Assembly (NCBI GenBank): GCA_900769735.1
Contig: CAAGHY010000144.1
Location: 1-22,260, forward strand
Source: Rikenellaceae bacterium
Lineage (GTDB): Bacteria > Bacteroidota > Bacteroidia > Bacteroidales > UBA932
Reading direction: 5' to 3'
DNA length: 22,260 nt
Positions 16,466 to 22,260 of the stretch are shown here, piece by piece. The notes under the pieces are model-generated. The model did not search any database. It was not told where the DNA came from and saw only the letters and a program-made list of their open reading frames with translations. Positions within the stretch are counted from its first letter, which is position 1. Every line of letters begins with the position of its first letter. The translations under genes were made by a program, and so were the position numbers.

Positions 16466-16481
16466 TCACTTTTTTGTGATA
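16464..16481. promoter_or_regulatory. Palindrome TATCAC-N6-GTGATA, operator candidate
   Basis: A perfect 6-bp inverted repeat around six T overlaps the -7 box of the antiporter gene and lies two bases beyond the esterase stop codon. It could be a regulator-binding site. As a terminator it would be weak because no T tract follows on the minus strand. Confidence 0.4.
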
Positions 16482-16483
16482 CG

Positions 16484-17923
16484 TTAATGCACAAACGGGT
16501 ATGCGGGCAGCCCCGCTCCGTTGTATAAATTGCCCTTGCAGTAGTCTTCTGTGCAGTATTTTACCTGGGCAGGAGCCGGAACATTTGGGCTCCAGACGTG
16601 CAGCTTGCCGCCAACAATTTCAGAAAGGGCAGGATGGAAAATTCCGTCAGTACCTGCCACATAAAGGTAATTCACTCCGGCAGAAACCCTTTCACCTGCA
16701 GCATTCAGGATATGAAGCCCTTTGCTGTAGCCAAAACTCAATACCAGTTTGTTTCCGTCAACAGCCACCTTTTCCAAAAGCGGACCGCAACACTCAACCT
16801 TTTTTCCGTATTCCTTGGCAAGAGCCCACAACGCAAAACGGTGAGCCGGTACAACCTTGTTCTTAGGATGAATGTCCAATGAATCCCCCACATCAATGGC
16901 GGTAGCCATTCCAATATCCTTCAGCAGACCATTCTCCCAAACCTTGGCCTGTTCCAAACGCACGGCACCGGGCAATTCTCCATAAGGAGCCACCTGCATA
17001 AAATAGAACGGCAGCCTCTTCTGGCCCCACAAAGAACGCCAGTCATTCACCAGGTCAATGAAAATAGGGGCATAATCTTCTGCTCTCCAAGCGTTTGATT
17101 CAGCCTGATACCAGATATTTCCCTTTACGGTATATCCCAGGATAGGATTCACCATTGCATTCCATATGGCTGCCGGAGCCTTGTGCGGATATTTGTCAAT
17201 CACAGGCATCCCTGGCGAATACCCTTTATAAACCCTGTTGTAAATGGAATCCCTTCTCATAACCTCATCCCTTATCCACGATTCCGCGTGAGTGCCGCCA
17301 AAAGCACACAACACAATACCTACAGGCCTTCTGAGCTCCTTATGCAGCTCCCTTGCAAACAAAAATGCAATGGCTGAATATCTCTTTGCCACCTCAGGGC
17401 TGCACACAACCCACTCACCTTTACAATTGTCCCTCACAACATTGTGGTCCCAATCCTCCTCAACCTTGAACAGATGGATATCCGGGTATCCGGCATCCGT
17501 AGCCTCCTCTTCCCAGTTGTACATACCTGTCATCCAGGTATCCTTTTTGTGCGGCATCATCTCAAACTCCATATTGCTCTGTCCGCTGGCCATCCAAACC
17601 TCACCCACCAGCACATTTGAAATCTCCACTGTCTCACCTGTTCTTCCCGATGACACCTTCACCCACTGTCCGCTGCAATGCCCGGGAGTCTTCACATAAA
17701 CACTCCATTTGCCGTCTGCATCAGCTTGTGCGGAGTAAACCTTTTTCCCCCACGAGGTGCGGATCTCAATCTTTTCACCGGGTTCACCCCATCCCCATAA
17801 CTTGGCATCAGCCTTCTGCTGCAAAACCATATTGTCCGATATAATGGAAGGCAGGGTGATTTCAGCACTCAACCCAATAGCGGCAGCCAACATTGCCACC
17901 AATAAAAAACAGGCTCTTTTCAT
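16484..17923 (-). CDS. Sialate O-acetylesterase-like SGNH hydrolase, exported
   Basis: A 479-residue exported esterase of the sialate O-acetylesterase (SASA) family, which removes acetyl groups from sialic acids or other glycans. Residues 1-20 are a signal peptide ending LSA. A beta-rich domain (about 21-105) precedes the SGNH domain. The nucleophile is Ser116 in MASGQSNMEFEM. The Gly block is FGGTHAESWI. The next block reads IWYQAESNAW where most relatives have WYQGES. The catalytic Asp/His region is DSLDIHPKNK near the C-terminus. The start at 17923 is chosen because the signal peptide begins there; the open frame 45 codons upstream lacks export features. Gut Bacteroidales use such enzymes on mucin or plant glycans. 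No other glycan genes flank it here. The antiporter gene follows. Confidence 0.88.
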   Translation of the reverse strand: MKRACFLLVAMLAAAIGLSAEITLPSIISDNMVLQQKADAKLWGWGEPGEKIEIRTSWGKKVYSAQADADGKWSVYVKTPGHCSGQWVKVSSGRTGETVEISNVLVGEVWMASGQSNMEFEMMPHKKDTWMTGMYNWEEEATDAGYPDIHLFKVEEDWDHNVVRDNCKGEWVVCSPEVAKRYSAIAFLFARELHKELRRPVGIVLCAFGGTHAESWIRDEVMRRDSIYNRVYKGYSPGMPVIDKYPHKAPAAIWNAMVNPILGYTVKGNIWYQAESNAWRAEDYAPIFIDLVNDWRSLWGQKRLPFYFMQVAPYGELPGAVRLEQAKVWENGLLKDIGMATAIDVGDSLDIHPKNKVVPAHRFALWALAKEYGKKVECCGPLLEKVAVDGNKLVLSFGYSKGLHILNAAGERVSAGVNYLYVAGTDGIFHPALSEIVGGKLHVWSPNVPAPAQVKYCTEDYCKGNLYNGAGLPAYPFVH

Positions 17924-18071
17924 CTTTAAATATTTTGTGCGAAGATATGATTTTTGCCTCTTTAAACAGAATTTTAGCATAAAAAAGGGCGAAAAAGGGC
18001 GCAAATCGGAGGGTTCAATCATTTGATTTACAATGTTGTAATCCTTTTTCAGGCGCAAAAGGCCCCTCCCC

Positions 18072-18103
18072 GTTGATTGGGGTGTTGTAAAGTGGTATAT
18101 TTG
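18072..18103 (+). promoter_or_regulatory. Promoter of module copy 1
   Basis: TATATTTG at 18096-18103 is an exact -7 box, with GTTG (18072-18075) 20 bases upstream as an imperfect -33 box. The sequence from GGGG at 18079 to about 18113 is nearly identical to the one ahead of the second copy (19731-19763), including AAAGTGGTATATTTGTT. Confidence 0.7.
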
Positions 18104-18124
18104 TTCTGGAAATCAAAGGAGATT

Positions 18125-18733
18125 ATGGATCAGATTTATATAGATTCCTTAAATGCATTAATGGTATACAAGTATGACCTGGACGCTGTGGTGCTTGAAC
18201 TGGAGAGGGTGGAGCAGCAGAATACTGTGCTGTTTTTTGTATTGGGAGGTGTTGTTGTGCTGGCTGCTGCTGCCGGCTATTATATACATAGGAGATACAA
18301 CAGGGAACTCAGTACTGAGAAACTTGCCAACCGTCTGCTTACCAGACAGGCTGAGAACTTGCCTCTTTTTACAGATAAAGTGAACAAGATATCAAGTAAA
18401 AGCATCAAGCTGTCGGGAGAATTGTATGATGAATTGCAAAGTGCAATTTCAATGGTAAAGACAAACAGTGAAAGCGGTATGGTTGAGGTGGTGAATGATG
18501 AGATGTTTTTGAAGATGTACCCGTACATTATGGAGATGGAGTTCCTCACACCTCGCGAAAAACTGGTGCTCATCCTTACGGAGGAGGAGTATTCAATTGC
18601 AGAAATTGCATTGTTCATCAGTACATCAGATGCCTCTGTGAGGGCAATCAAATCAAGAATAAGAACCAAGCTGATACAATCCGGATGTATTGGCGGAAGC
18701 TATAAGAAATTGAAAATCTTAAAAAAGAACTAG
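18125..18733 (+). CDS. Membrane-anchored HTH regulator, copy 1
   Basis: A 202-residue single-pass membrane protein. Residues 1-33 are a short, acidic, probably extracytoplasmic tail. Residues 34-54 form one hydrophobic helix followed by HRRYNR, placing the rest in the cytoplasm. Residues 60-135 look helical. Residues 141-185 (from LTPREKLVLI to AIKSRIRTKL) match the helix-turn-helix of LuxR/GerE or sigma-region-4 type proteins. The arrangement recalls Bacteroidetes TPR-TM-HTH regulators but without the TPR sensor. The start at 18125 has AAAGGAG upstream and is matched by the paralogue. The next gene begins two bases after the stop. The paralogue at 19777 aligns without gaps. It probably regulates transcription from the membrane, perhaps its own shared promoter; target and signal are unknown. 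Confidence 0.8.
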   Translation: MDQIYIDSLNALMVYKYDLDAVVLELERVEQQNTVLFFVLGGVVVLAAAAGYYIHRRYNRELSTEKLANRLLTRQAENLPLFTDKVNKISSKSIKLSGELYDELQSAISMVKTNSESGMVEVVNDEMFLKMYPYIMEMEFLTPREKLVLILTEEEYSIAEIALFISTSDASVRAIKSRIRTKLIQSGCIGGSYKKLKILKKN

Positions 18734-18735
18734 CT

Positions 18736-19479
18736 ATGAAAAATTTTGTAAGATCATTGATGTTTGTTGCTGTTCTGTTGGTATGTGGAACAGCCTGTAA
18801 CCAGAACCAGTCCAACAAAGAGCCGGAGCATTATGCTACAGTTGAGCAGAAACCTATGTTCAACGGTGAGGATGCGGGCAAATTTGGCCTTTGGGTTTTT
18901 GATCAGATAAAATACCCGGAAGAGGCTTATAAAAGCGGTGCGCAGGGAAGAGTTACGCTGCAGTTTGTGATTTCCAAAAAAGGAGATATAAAGGATGTTA
19001 AAGTGGCTAAGAGCTCGGGCAATGAACTTTTGGATAATGAAGCTTTGAGGGTTGTGTCAATGTCTCCTGCCTGGACTCCCGGTAAAGTGGAAGGCAAGCC
19101 TGTAGATGTATTGTATACGTTTCCTGTAGTCTTTAAAATTGAAGGTGAAACCGATGATGTTCCTTTTGCTGTGGTGGAGCAGAAACCTGCTTTCCAGGGT
19201 AGTGATACTATGGAATTCACCAAATGGGTTTTCAGCCAAATCAAATACCCGGAGGAAGCTAAAGAGGAACAGATTCAGGGCAGAGTAACCCTTCAGTTCA
19301 CAATTGCCAAAGATGGAAATGTAAAAGATGTAACTGTTGCCAAAAGTTCAGGCAGCAAGATTCTTGATGATGAGGCTGTAAGAGTTGTATCAATGTCTCC
19401 ACAATGGGAGCCGGGCAAACAGAATGGGGAACCCGTAAATGTAAGATTCACCTTCCCGGTTGTCTTCCAGATGAAATAA
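18736..19479 (+). CDS. Lipoprotein with two TonB C-terminal domains, copy 1
   Basis: A 247-residue exported protein. The signal peptide ends in VCGTAC with Cys21 as the likely lipidation site, although Gly at -3 is atypical. Two repeated domains of about 100 residues follow (near 36-135 and 147-247). Each has the TonB C-terminal pattern: a KYPEEA segment, GRVTLQFVISKKGDIKDVKV, LDNEALRVVSMSP.W, then a PVxVxFTFPVVF strand. There is no transmembrane anchor for ExbB/ExbD and no proline-rich linker, so it is not a working TonB by itself. It begins two bases after the HTH gene, indicating translational coupling, and ends before a stem-loop terminator. It may bind peptidoglycan, TonB boxes or a partner receptor, which is inference. 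Confidence 0.8.
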   Translation: MKNFVRSLMFVAVLLVCGTACNQNQSNKEPEHYATVEQKPMFNGEDAGKFGLWVFDQIKYPEEAYKSGAQGRVTLQFVISKKGDIKDVKVAKSSGNELLDNEALRVVSMSPAWTPGKVEGKPVDVLYTFPVVFKIEGETDDVPFAVVEQKPAFQGSDTMEFTKWVFSQIKYPEEAKEEQIQGRVTLQFTIAKDGNVKDVTVAKSSGSKILDDEAVRVVSMSPQWEPGKQNGEPVNVRFTFPVVFQMK

Positions 19480-19480
19480 T

Positions 19481-19493
19481 TTCTTCCCGATAG
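19481..19493 (+). repeat. CTTCCCGATAG motif copy after module copy 1
   Basis: TTCTTCCCGATAG starts one base after the stop codon of the TonB-domain lipoprotein and precedes its terminator. Confidence 0.5.
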
Positions 19494-19516
19494 GGTATTG
19501 TAGGATATAAATCTAG

Positions 19517-19549
19517 AAAGAGGTGTTCCAACCGGGACGCCTCTTTTTT
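19517..19549 (+). terminator. Rho-independent terminator of module copy 1
   Basis: The stem GAGGTGTTCC with GGGACGCCTC (two G-T pairs) and an AACC loop is followed by six T. The stem sequence closely resembles the one after module copy 2 at 21189-21216. Confidence 0.85.
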
Positions 19550-19730
19550 CGTCTTCTGCCTGAGCAATGGACGCTCTGTTACAGGTGCGGCAATAGGTGC
19601 ATCTGAGCAGAATTCAGGCTCTTTTTCTTTAGAAAAAGCTGAAATGGAGGTGAAACAGAGTGTTGCTAATTGGCAGGTAAACAGGTAGTTGGACGTTTAG
19701 CAGCCGAAACGCGCGTGCACGTAAAATTTT
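19550..19730. other. Spacer between module copies, no clear gene
   Basis: No gene with a start is seen. One plus-strand frame is open from 19494 to a TAG at 19686-19688 and its last 40 codons read like protein (for example LEKAEMEVKQSVANWQVNR). It has no plausible start and runs through the terminator, so it is either chance or a decayed gene end. Confidence 0.3.
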
Positions 19731-19754
19731 GGGGGTTTTAAAGTGGTATATTTG
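19728..19754 (+). promoter_or_regulatory. Promoter of module copy 2
   Basis: TATATTTG at 19747-19754 is an exact -7 box within the block TAAAGTGGTATATTTGTT shared with copy 1. TTTG at 19728-19731 is only 15 bases upstream, so the -33 element is unclear. Confidence 0.65.
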
Positions 19755-19776
19755 TTTAGGAAATTTTACAGAAGGT

Positions 19777-20391
19777 ATGGATCAGATATACGTAGATACT
19801 CTTAAAGCCGTAATGGTTTATAAATATGAACTGGATGCAGCAGTCCTGGAATTGGAACGCATTTCTTTCCATAATACAATTTTGTGCTGTGTGCTGATTG
19901 CTTTGGTTGCGGGTGTTATAGTGGCTGCATATTATTTGGGACGCTGGCATAACAAGAAGATGAATGCTGAAAAATTTGCAAACAGGTTGCTCAGCAGGCA
20001 GGCAGAGAATCTTCCTGCGTTTGCAAATGAAGTGAATAAGATATCGGGAAAAAGCATAAAGATATCAGGCACTTTGTACGATGAACTTCAAGATGCAATT
20101 ACAAGGGTAAAGAACAGCAGTAAAAGCGGTATAGTGGAGGTAGTGAATGATGCTGACTTTATAAAGATGTATCCTTTTATCAAGGAGTTGGATTTCCTTA
20201 CTCCGCAAGAGAAACTTGTACTCATTTTAACGGAAGAGAACTATTCTTTATCGGAAGTGGCTTTGTATACTGGCAGTACAGAGGCCTCGGTAAGGGCTAT
20301 GAAATCCAGAATAAGGGGCAAACTGATGCAGTCCGGAAGCATTGGGGAGCACTATAAGAAATTAAAAATATTTAAAATGAACCAGCTATGA
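19777..20391 (+). CDS. Membrane-anchored HTH regulator, copy 2
   Basis: A 204-residue paralogue of the protein at 18125, aligned without gaps; a hand count gives 128 identities over the first 200 residues. Identity is lowest in the membrane helix (residues 34-54) and highest at LLSRQAENLP, YDELQDAI and the C-terminal HTH (LTPQEKLVLILTEE to SVRAMKSRIRGKL). Positive charges after the helix (GRWHNKK) again put the HTH in the cytoplasm. The start MDQIYVD matches copy 1. Its last codons overlap the next gene by four bases (ATGA), a classic translational coupling. The HTH recognition region differs from copy 1 at several positions (STSDAS against GSTEAS), so the two may have partly separate targets. 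Function is unknown beyond a regulatory role. Confidence 0.8.
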   Translation: MDQIYVDTLKAVMVYKYELDAAVLELERISFHNTILCCVLIALVAGVIVAAYYLGRWHNKKMNAEKFANRLLSRQAENLPAFANEVNKISGKSIKISGTLYDELQDAITRVKNSSKSGIVEVVNDADFIKMYPFIKELDFLTPQEKLVLILTEENYSLSEVALYTGSTEASVRAMKSRIRGKLMQSGSIGEHYKKLKIFKMNQL

Positions 20392-21158
20392 AAAAGATTT
20401 GTCTGATTTTAACAGTTATCCTTGCTGTTGCAGTGTGCGGTAAGGTGTATGCGCAAACTCACGTGTTGACTTTTGATCAAGCTCTTACTTTAGCTCAAGT
20501 GGAGGAAAAACCTAAATTCCAGGATGGTGAACCAAATGCTTTTATAAGGTGGATTTATAGTGAACTCAAATATCCGGAGCAAGCTGTACAGGAGAATTTG
20601 GAGGGAAGGGTTGTAATGCAGTTCACTATTTCAAAAGATGGCAGTGTGAAAAATGTGAAAGTTATGAGAAGTACCCATCCCTCTTTTGATGAAGAGGCGG
20701 TGCGGGTAATTAAGAGCAGTCCCAAGTGGGAGCCTGCCAAAGTTAAGGGAGAACCTGTTGATGTTGTTTATACAATGCCTGTAGCGTTCAAGATGCAAAA
20801 GGCTTCTGTAGCAACATTTGATATGGATGTAAAACCGGCTGAGTTTGTTGCCCCTGATAAAAAGGAGGGTGGTAAAGTGTATCCTACATCAGCTGAGTTT
20901 ACTAAATGGGTGTTTATGAATATCAAGTATCCTGTAGAGGCAAGACAGAAGGGAATTCAGGGTAATGCAAAAGTGGCGTTTGATATCCTGGAGAGTGGAG
21001 CGATTGATAATGTGAGAATTGTCAAGAGTGCGCACCCAATGTTGGATGAGGAGTTGGTAAGAGTTGTAAAAATGTCTCCAAGGTGGAAGGCTGCAATCCA
21101 GAACGGGCAGCCGGTAAGGACAACTTATACTTTCCTTTTCCGTTTTGTGTTAAGGTAA
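20388..21158 (+). CDS. Exported protein with two TonB C-terminal domains, copy 2
   Basis: A 256-residue exported paralogue of the protein at 18736. Residues 1-22 are a signal peptide ending VYA before Gln; there is no lipobox Cys, so it is probably free in the periplasm rather than lipidated. Two TonB C-terminal-like domains follow (about 36-135 and 160-256), with LKYPEQA, GRVVMQFTISKDGSVKNVKV, EEAVRVIKSSPKWEPA and a closing strand; the second domain repeats this with IKYPVEARQKGIQGN. No ExbB/ExbD-contacting helix or proline-rich spacer exists. It overlaps the HTH gene by four bases. The sequence has drifted more from copy 1 than the HTH proteins have from each other, especially between the two domains. 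The role is unknown; binding to a TonB partner, cell wall or receptor is possible. Confidence 0.8.
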   Translation: MKKICLILTVILAVAVCGKVYAQTHVLTFDQALTLAQVEEKPKFQDGEPNAFIRWIYSELKYPEQAVQENLEGRVVMQFTISKDGSVKNVKVMRSTHPSFDEEAVRVIKSSPKWEPAKVKGEPVDVVYTMPVAFKMQKASVATFDMDVKPAEFVAPDKKEGGKVYPTSAEFTKWVFMNIKYPVEARQKGIQGNAKVAFDILESGAIDNVRIVKSAHPMLDEELVRVVKMSPRWKAAIQNGQPVRTTYTFLFRFVLR

Positions 21159-21188
21159 TTTTTGTAGGCAGTTTGCTGCAGTAAAAAT

Positions 21189-21216
21189 AAGAGGCGTTCC
21201 AAAAGGAACGCCTCTT
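21189..21216. terminator. Stem-loop between convergent genes, terminator on the minus strand
   Basis: A perfect twelve-pair stem (AAGAGGCGTTCC with GGAACGCCTCTT) has an AAAA loop. On the minus strand it is followed by a T-rich tail, suiting the carboxyltransferase gene. On the plus strand no T run follows, so it may end module copy 2 only weakly. The stem resembles that at 19517. Confidence 0.8.
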
Positions 21217-21238
21217 GCTGTATCTGTAAGGAAGATGA

Positions 21239-22260
21239 TTATTCAATGAAACCTAGAATCTCACCTTTCTCTACCATATCACCCTGTTTTGCAGTGATTG
21301 CAACTATGCGGCCGGTGATAGGAGCTGGAACCTCCTGTGGACCGAAGTATGCCTCAACGTAGCAAACCGGTTTGTCCTGTTTGAACTCTGTTCCAATGTT
21401 AGGTGCAGTTGAAACGTCAGCAACATCATACTGCCAGATAACTTTACCTTTAACTGGTGACTGTACAGGTTTTGCGTTAGGGAATTTTGCAACAAGAGTG
21501 TCAATGTCAAACTTAGGCATCTCAACAACTGGGCGGGTAACAATGATAGGTGCACCTGCTTTAGCTTTGGCTGCCTCAAGATCTGTCTCAAAACGTTTCT
21601 TGGCAATACCGCTCTTATAGTCACGGTACTGGCGCTCGTGCATTGCAAACTCAAACAATTCCTCATCATCCTGGCCACGGTCCCAACCCTCTTCTTTCAT
21701 CATCTGCTCAAACTTAGGAAGCTCGTTAGGGAACTCATCCTGAGGGTTACCTGTGTAGAACTCAAGACCTTTCTCTTTAACAAGCTGAACAATCTCCGGT
21801 GCAAGCTCACCTGGAAGTTTACCTGTCTTGCCAAGAATCATATTCATTGTATCCTTGTCAATTGTCTTCCATCTAGGCTCACCTTTAAGAGTGTGCATCA
21901 AGTTCATAAGGGCAGTATTCTTAACATACTGGCTGAAAGGAGTTACAAGTGGCGGATAACCCAAGCGAGGCCATACATACTCTACCTCCTGGAACAACAT
22001 TACTGCAAGCTCGTTAAGAGTAACCTCTTTCTTGCCCTGATTTCTCAATGACATATTGATAGCTCCGTGGAAACCTTTAAGGTCTGCCATCATAGAACCC
22101 ATCATACCGCCAGGAAGACCGCAGCCTACAAGCAGTGAAGAGCAGTGGTAGTTGGTTGGCTCAATGAAGTAACCTAGATAATCATCAATGAAAGTCTGGG
22201 TAAGTCTTCTTGCCTCCATGTAAGCATCCATATTGATATCCTTAACAAGGAAACCTGCAT
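21239..22260 (-). CDS. Carboxyltransferase, oxaloacetate decarboxylase alpha / pyruvate carboxylase B type (5' end cut off)
   Basis: The last 340 residues of a larger protein whose beginning lies beyond the window edge. The first part matches the conserved carboxylase domain of oxaloacetate decarboxylase alpha, pyruvate carboxylase subunit B and transcarboxylase 5S (CGLPGGMMGSMMADL, FQEVEYVWPRLGYPPLVTPF, NLMHTLKGEPRW, GKTGKLPGELAPEIV). An acidic linker follows, then a C-terminal domain with the biotinyl/lipoyl fold pattern (QSPVKGKVIWQYDV, then APITGRIVAITAKQGDMVEKGEILGFIE). Where biotin carriers have EAMKM this one reads VEAYFGPQEV, so the biotin-accepting lysine is absent. The protein would therefore need a separate biotin carrier, or the domain has another use. 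It is closed by the stem-loop at 21189-21216. The exact reaction cannot be decided from the part seen. Confidence 0.85.
   Translation of the reverse strand, partial: AGFLVKDINMDAYMEARRLTQTFIDDYLGYFIEPTNYHCSSLLVGCGLPGGMMGSMMADLKGFHGAINMSLRNQGKKEVTLNELAVMLFQEVEYVWPRLGYPPLVTPFSQYVKNTALMNLMHTLKGEPRWKTIDKDTMNMILGKTGKLPGELAPEIVQLVKEKGLEFYTGNPQDEFPNELPKFEQMMKEEGWDRGQDDEELFEFAMHERQYRDYKSGIAKKRFETDLEAAKAKAGAPIIVTRPVVEMPKFDIDTLVAKFPNAKPVQSPVKGKVIWQYDVADVSTAPNIGTEFKQDKPVCYVEAYFGPQEVPAPITGRIVAITAKQGDMVEKGEILGFIE

Noticed and set aside
17924..18058. 45-codon upstream extension of the sialate esterase-like gene
   Set aside because: A clear signal peptide starts at 17923, so the extension would bury it.

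Overview
The window looks like chromosome of a gut-type Bacteroidales bacterium of moderate GC. The evidence is repeated Bacteroidetes-style -7 boxes (TAnnTTTG) ahead of genes, weak or absent Shine-Dalgarno sites, a large single-chain pyruvate:ferredoxin oxidoreductase, a bifunctional FtcD, a GGGtGRT-family protein, and TonB C-terminal-domain proteins. The genus cannot be fixed from the sequence. No mobile element, CRISPR array or rRNA is visible. Gene content is mostly metabolic and household.

Layout, left to right. Positions 1-1117 hold the tail of one gene (possibly an Fe-S scaffold) and a GGGtGRT-family protein, closed by a hairpin terminator. Positions 1200-1461 are non-coding and contain short repeats. 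Positions 1462-3437 encode a CAT-fold acetyltransferase and a MATE exporter in tandem. A lipoprotein and a small gene with an irregular 5' end lie on the minus strand (3462-4751), divergent from a histidine-utilisation operon: hutH, hutI, a metallo-beta-lactamase-fold hydrolase and ftcD (4865-10183). The operon carries out histidine to urocanate, imidazolonepropionate to formiminoglutamate, and formimino transfer to tetrahydrofolate with deamination. The urocanase step (hutU) is not in the window, and a hydrolase of unknown role sits between hutI and ftcD.

A bidirectional terminator separates ftcD from the convergent pyruvate:ferredoxin oxidoreductase gene (10259-13795, minus). Next come fabD (minus), a tRNA-Arg(CCG) (plus), an NhaC-type antiporter and a sialate O-acetylesterase-like lipase (both minus).

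Positions 18072-21216 hold the most unusual structure, a two-gene transcription unit present twice in tandem. Each copy has a near-identical promoter, a small single-pass membrane protein with a cytoplasmic LuxR/sigma-region-4-like helix-turn-helix, a translationally coupled exported protein made of two TonB C-terminal domains, and a related GAGGYGTTCC stem-loop at its end. The two HTH proteins align without gaps over 200 residues, with 128 identities counted by hand. The window ends in the C-terminal part of a carboxyltransferase of the oxaloacetate decarboxylase/pyruvate carboxylase-B type, whose biotinyl-like domain lacks the biotin-accepting lysine motif.

A short motif, TTCTTCCCGATAG or its complement, recurs in five intergenic spacers, twice as an inverted pair.
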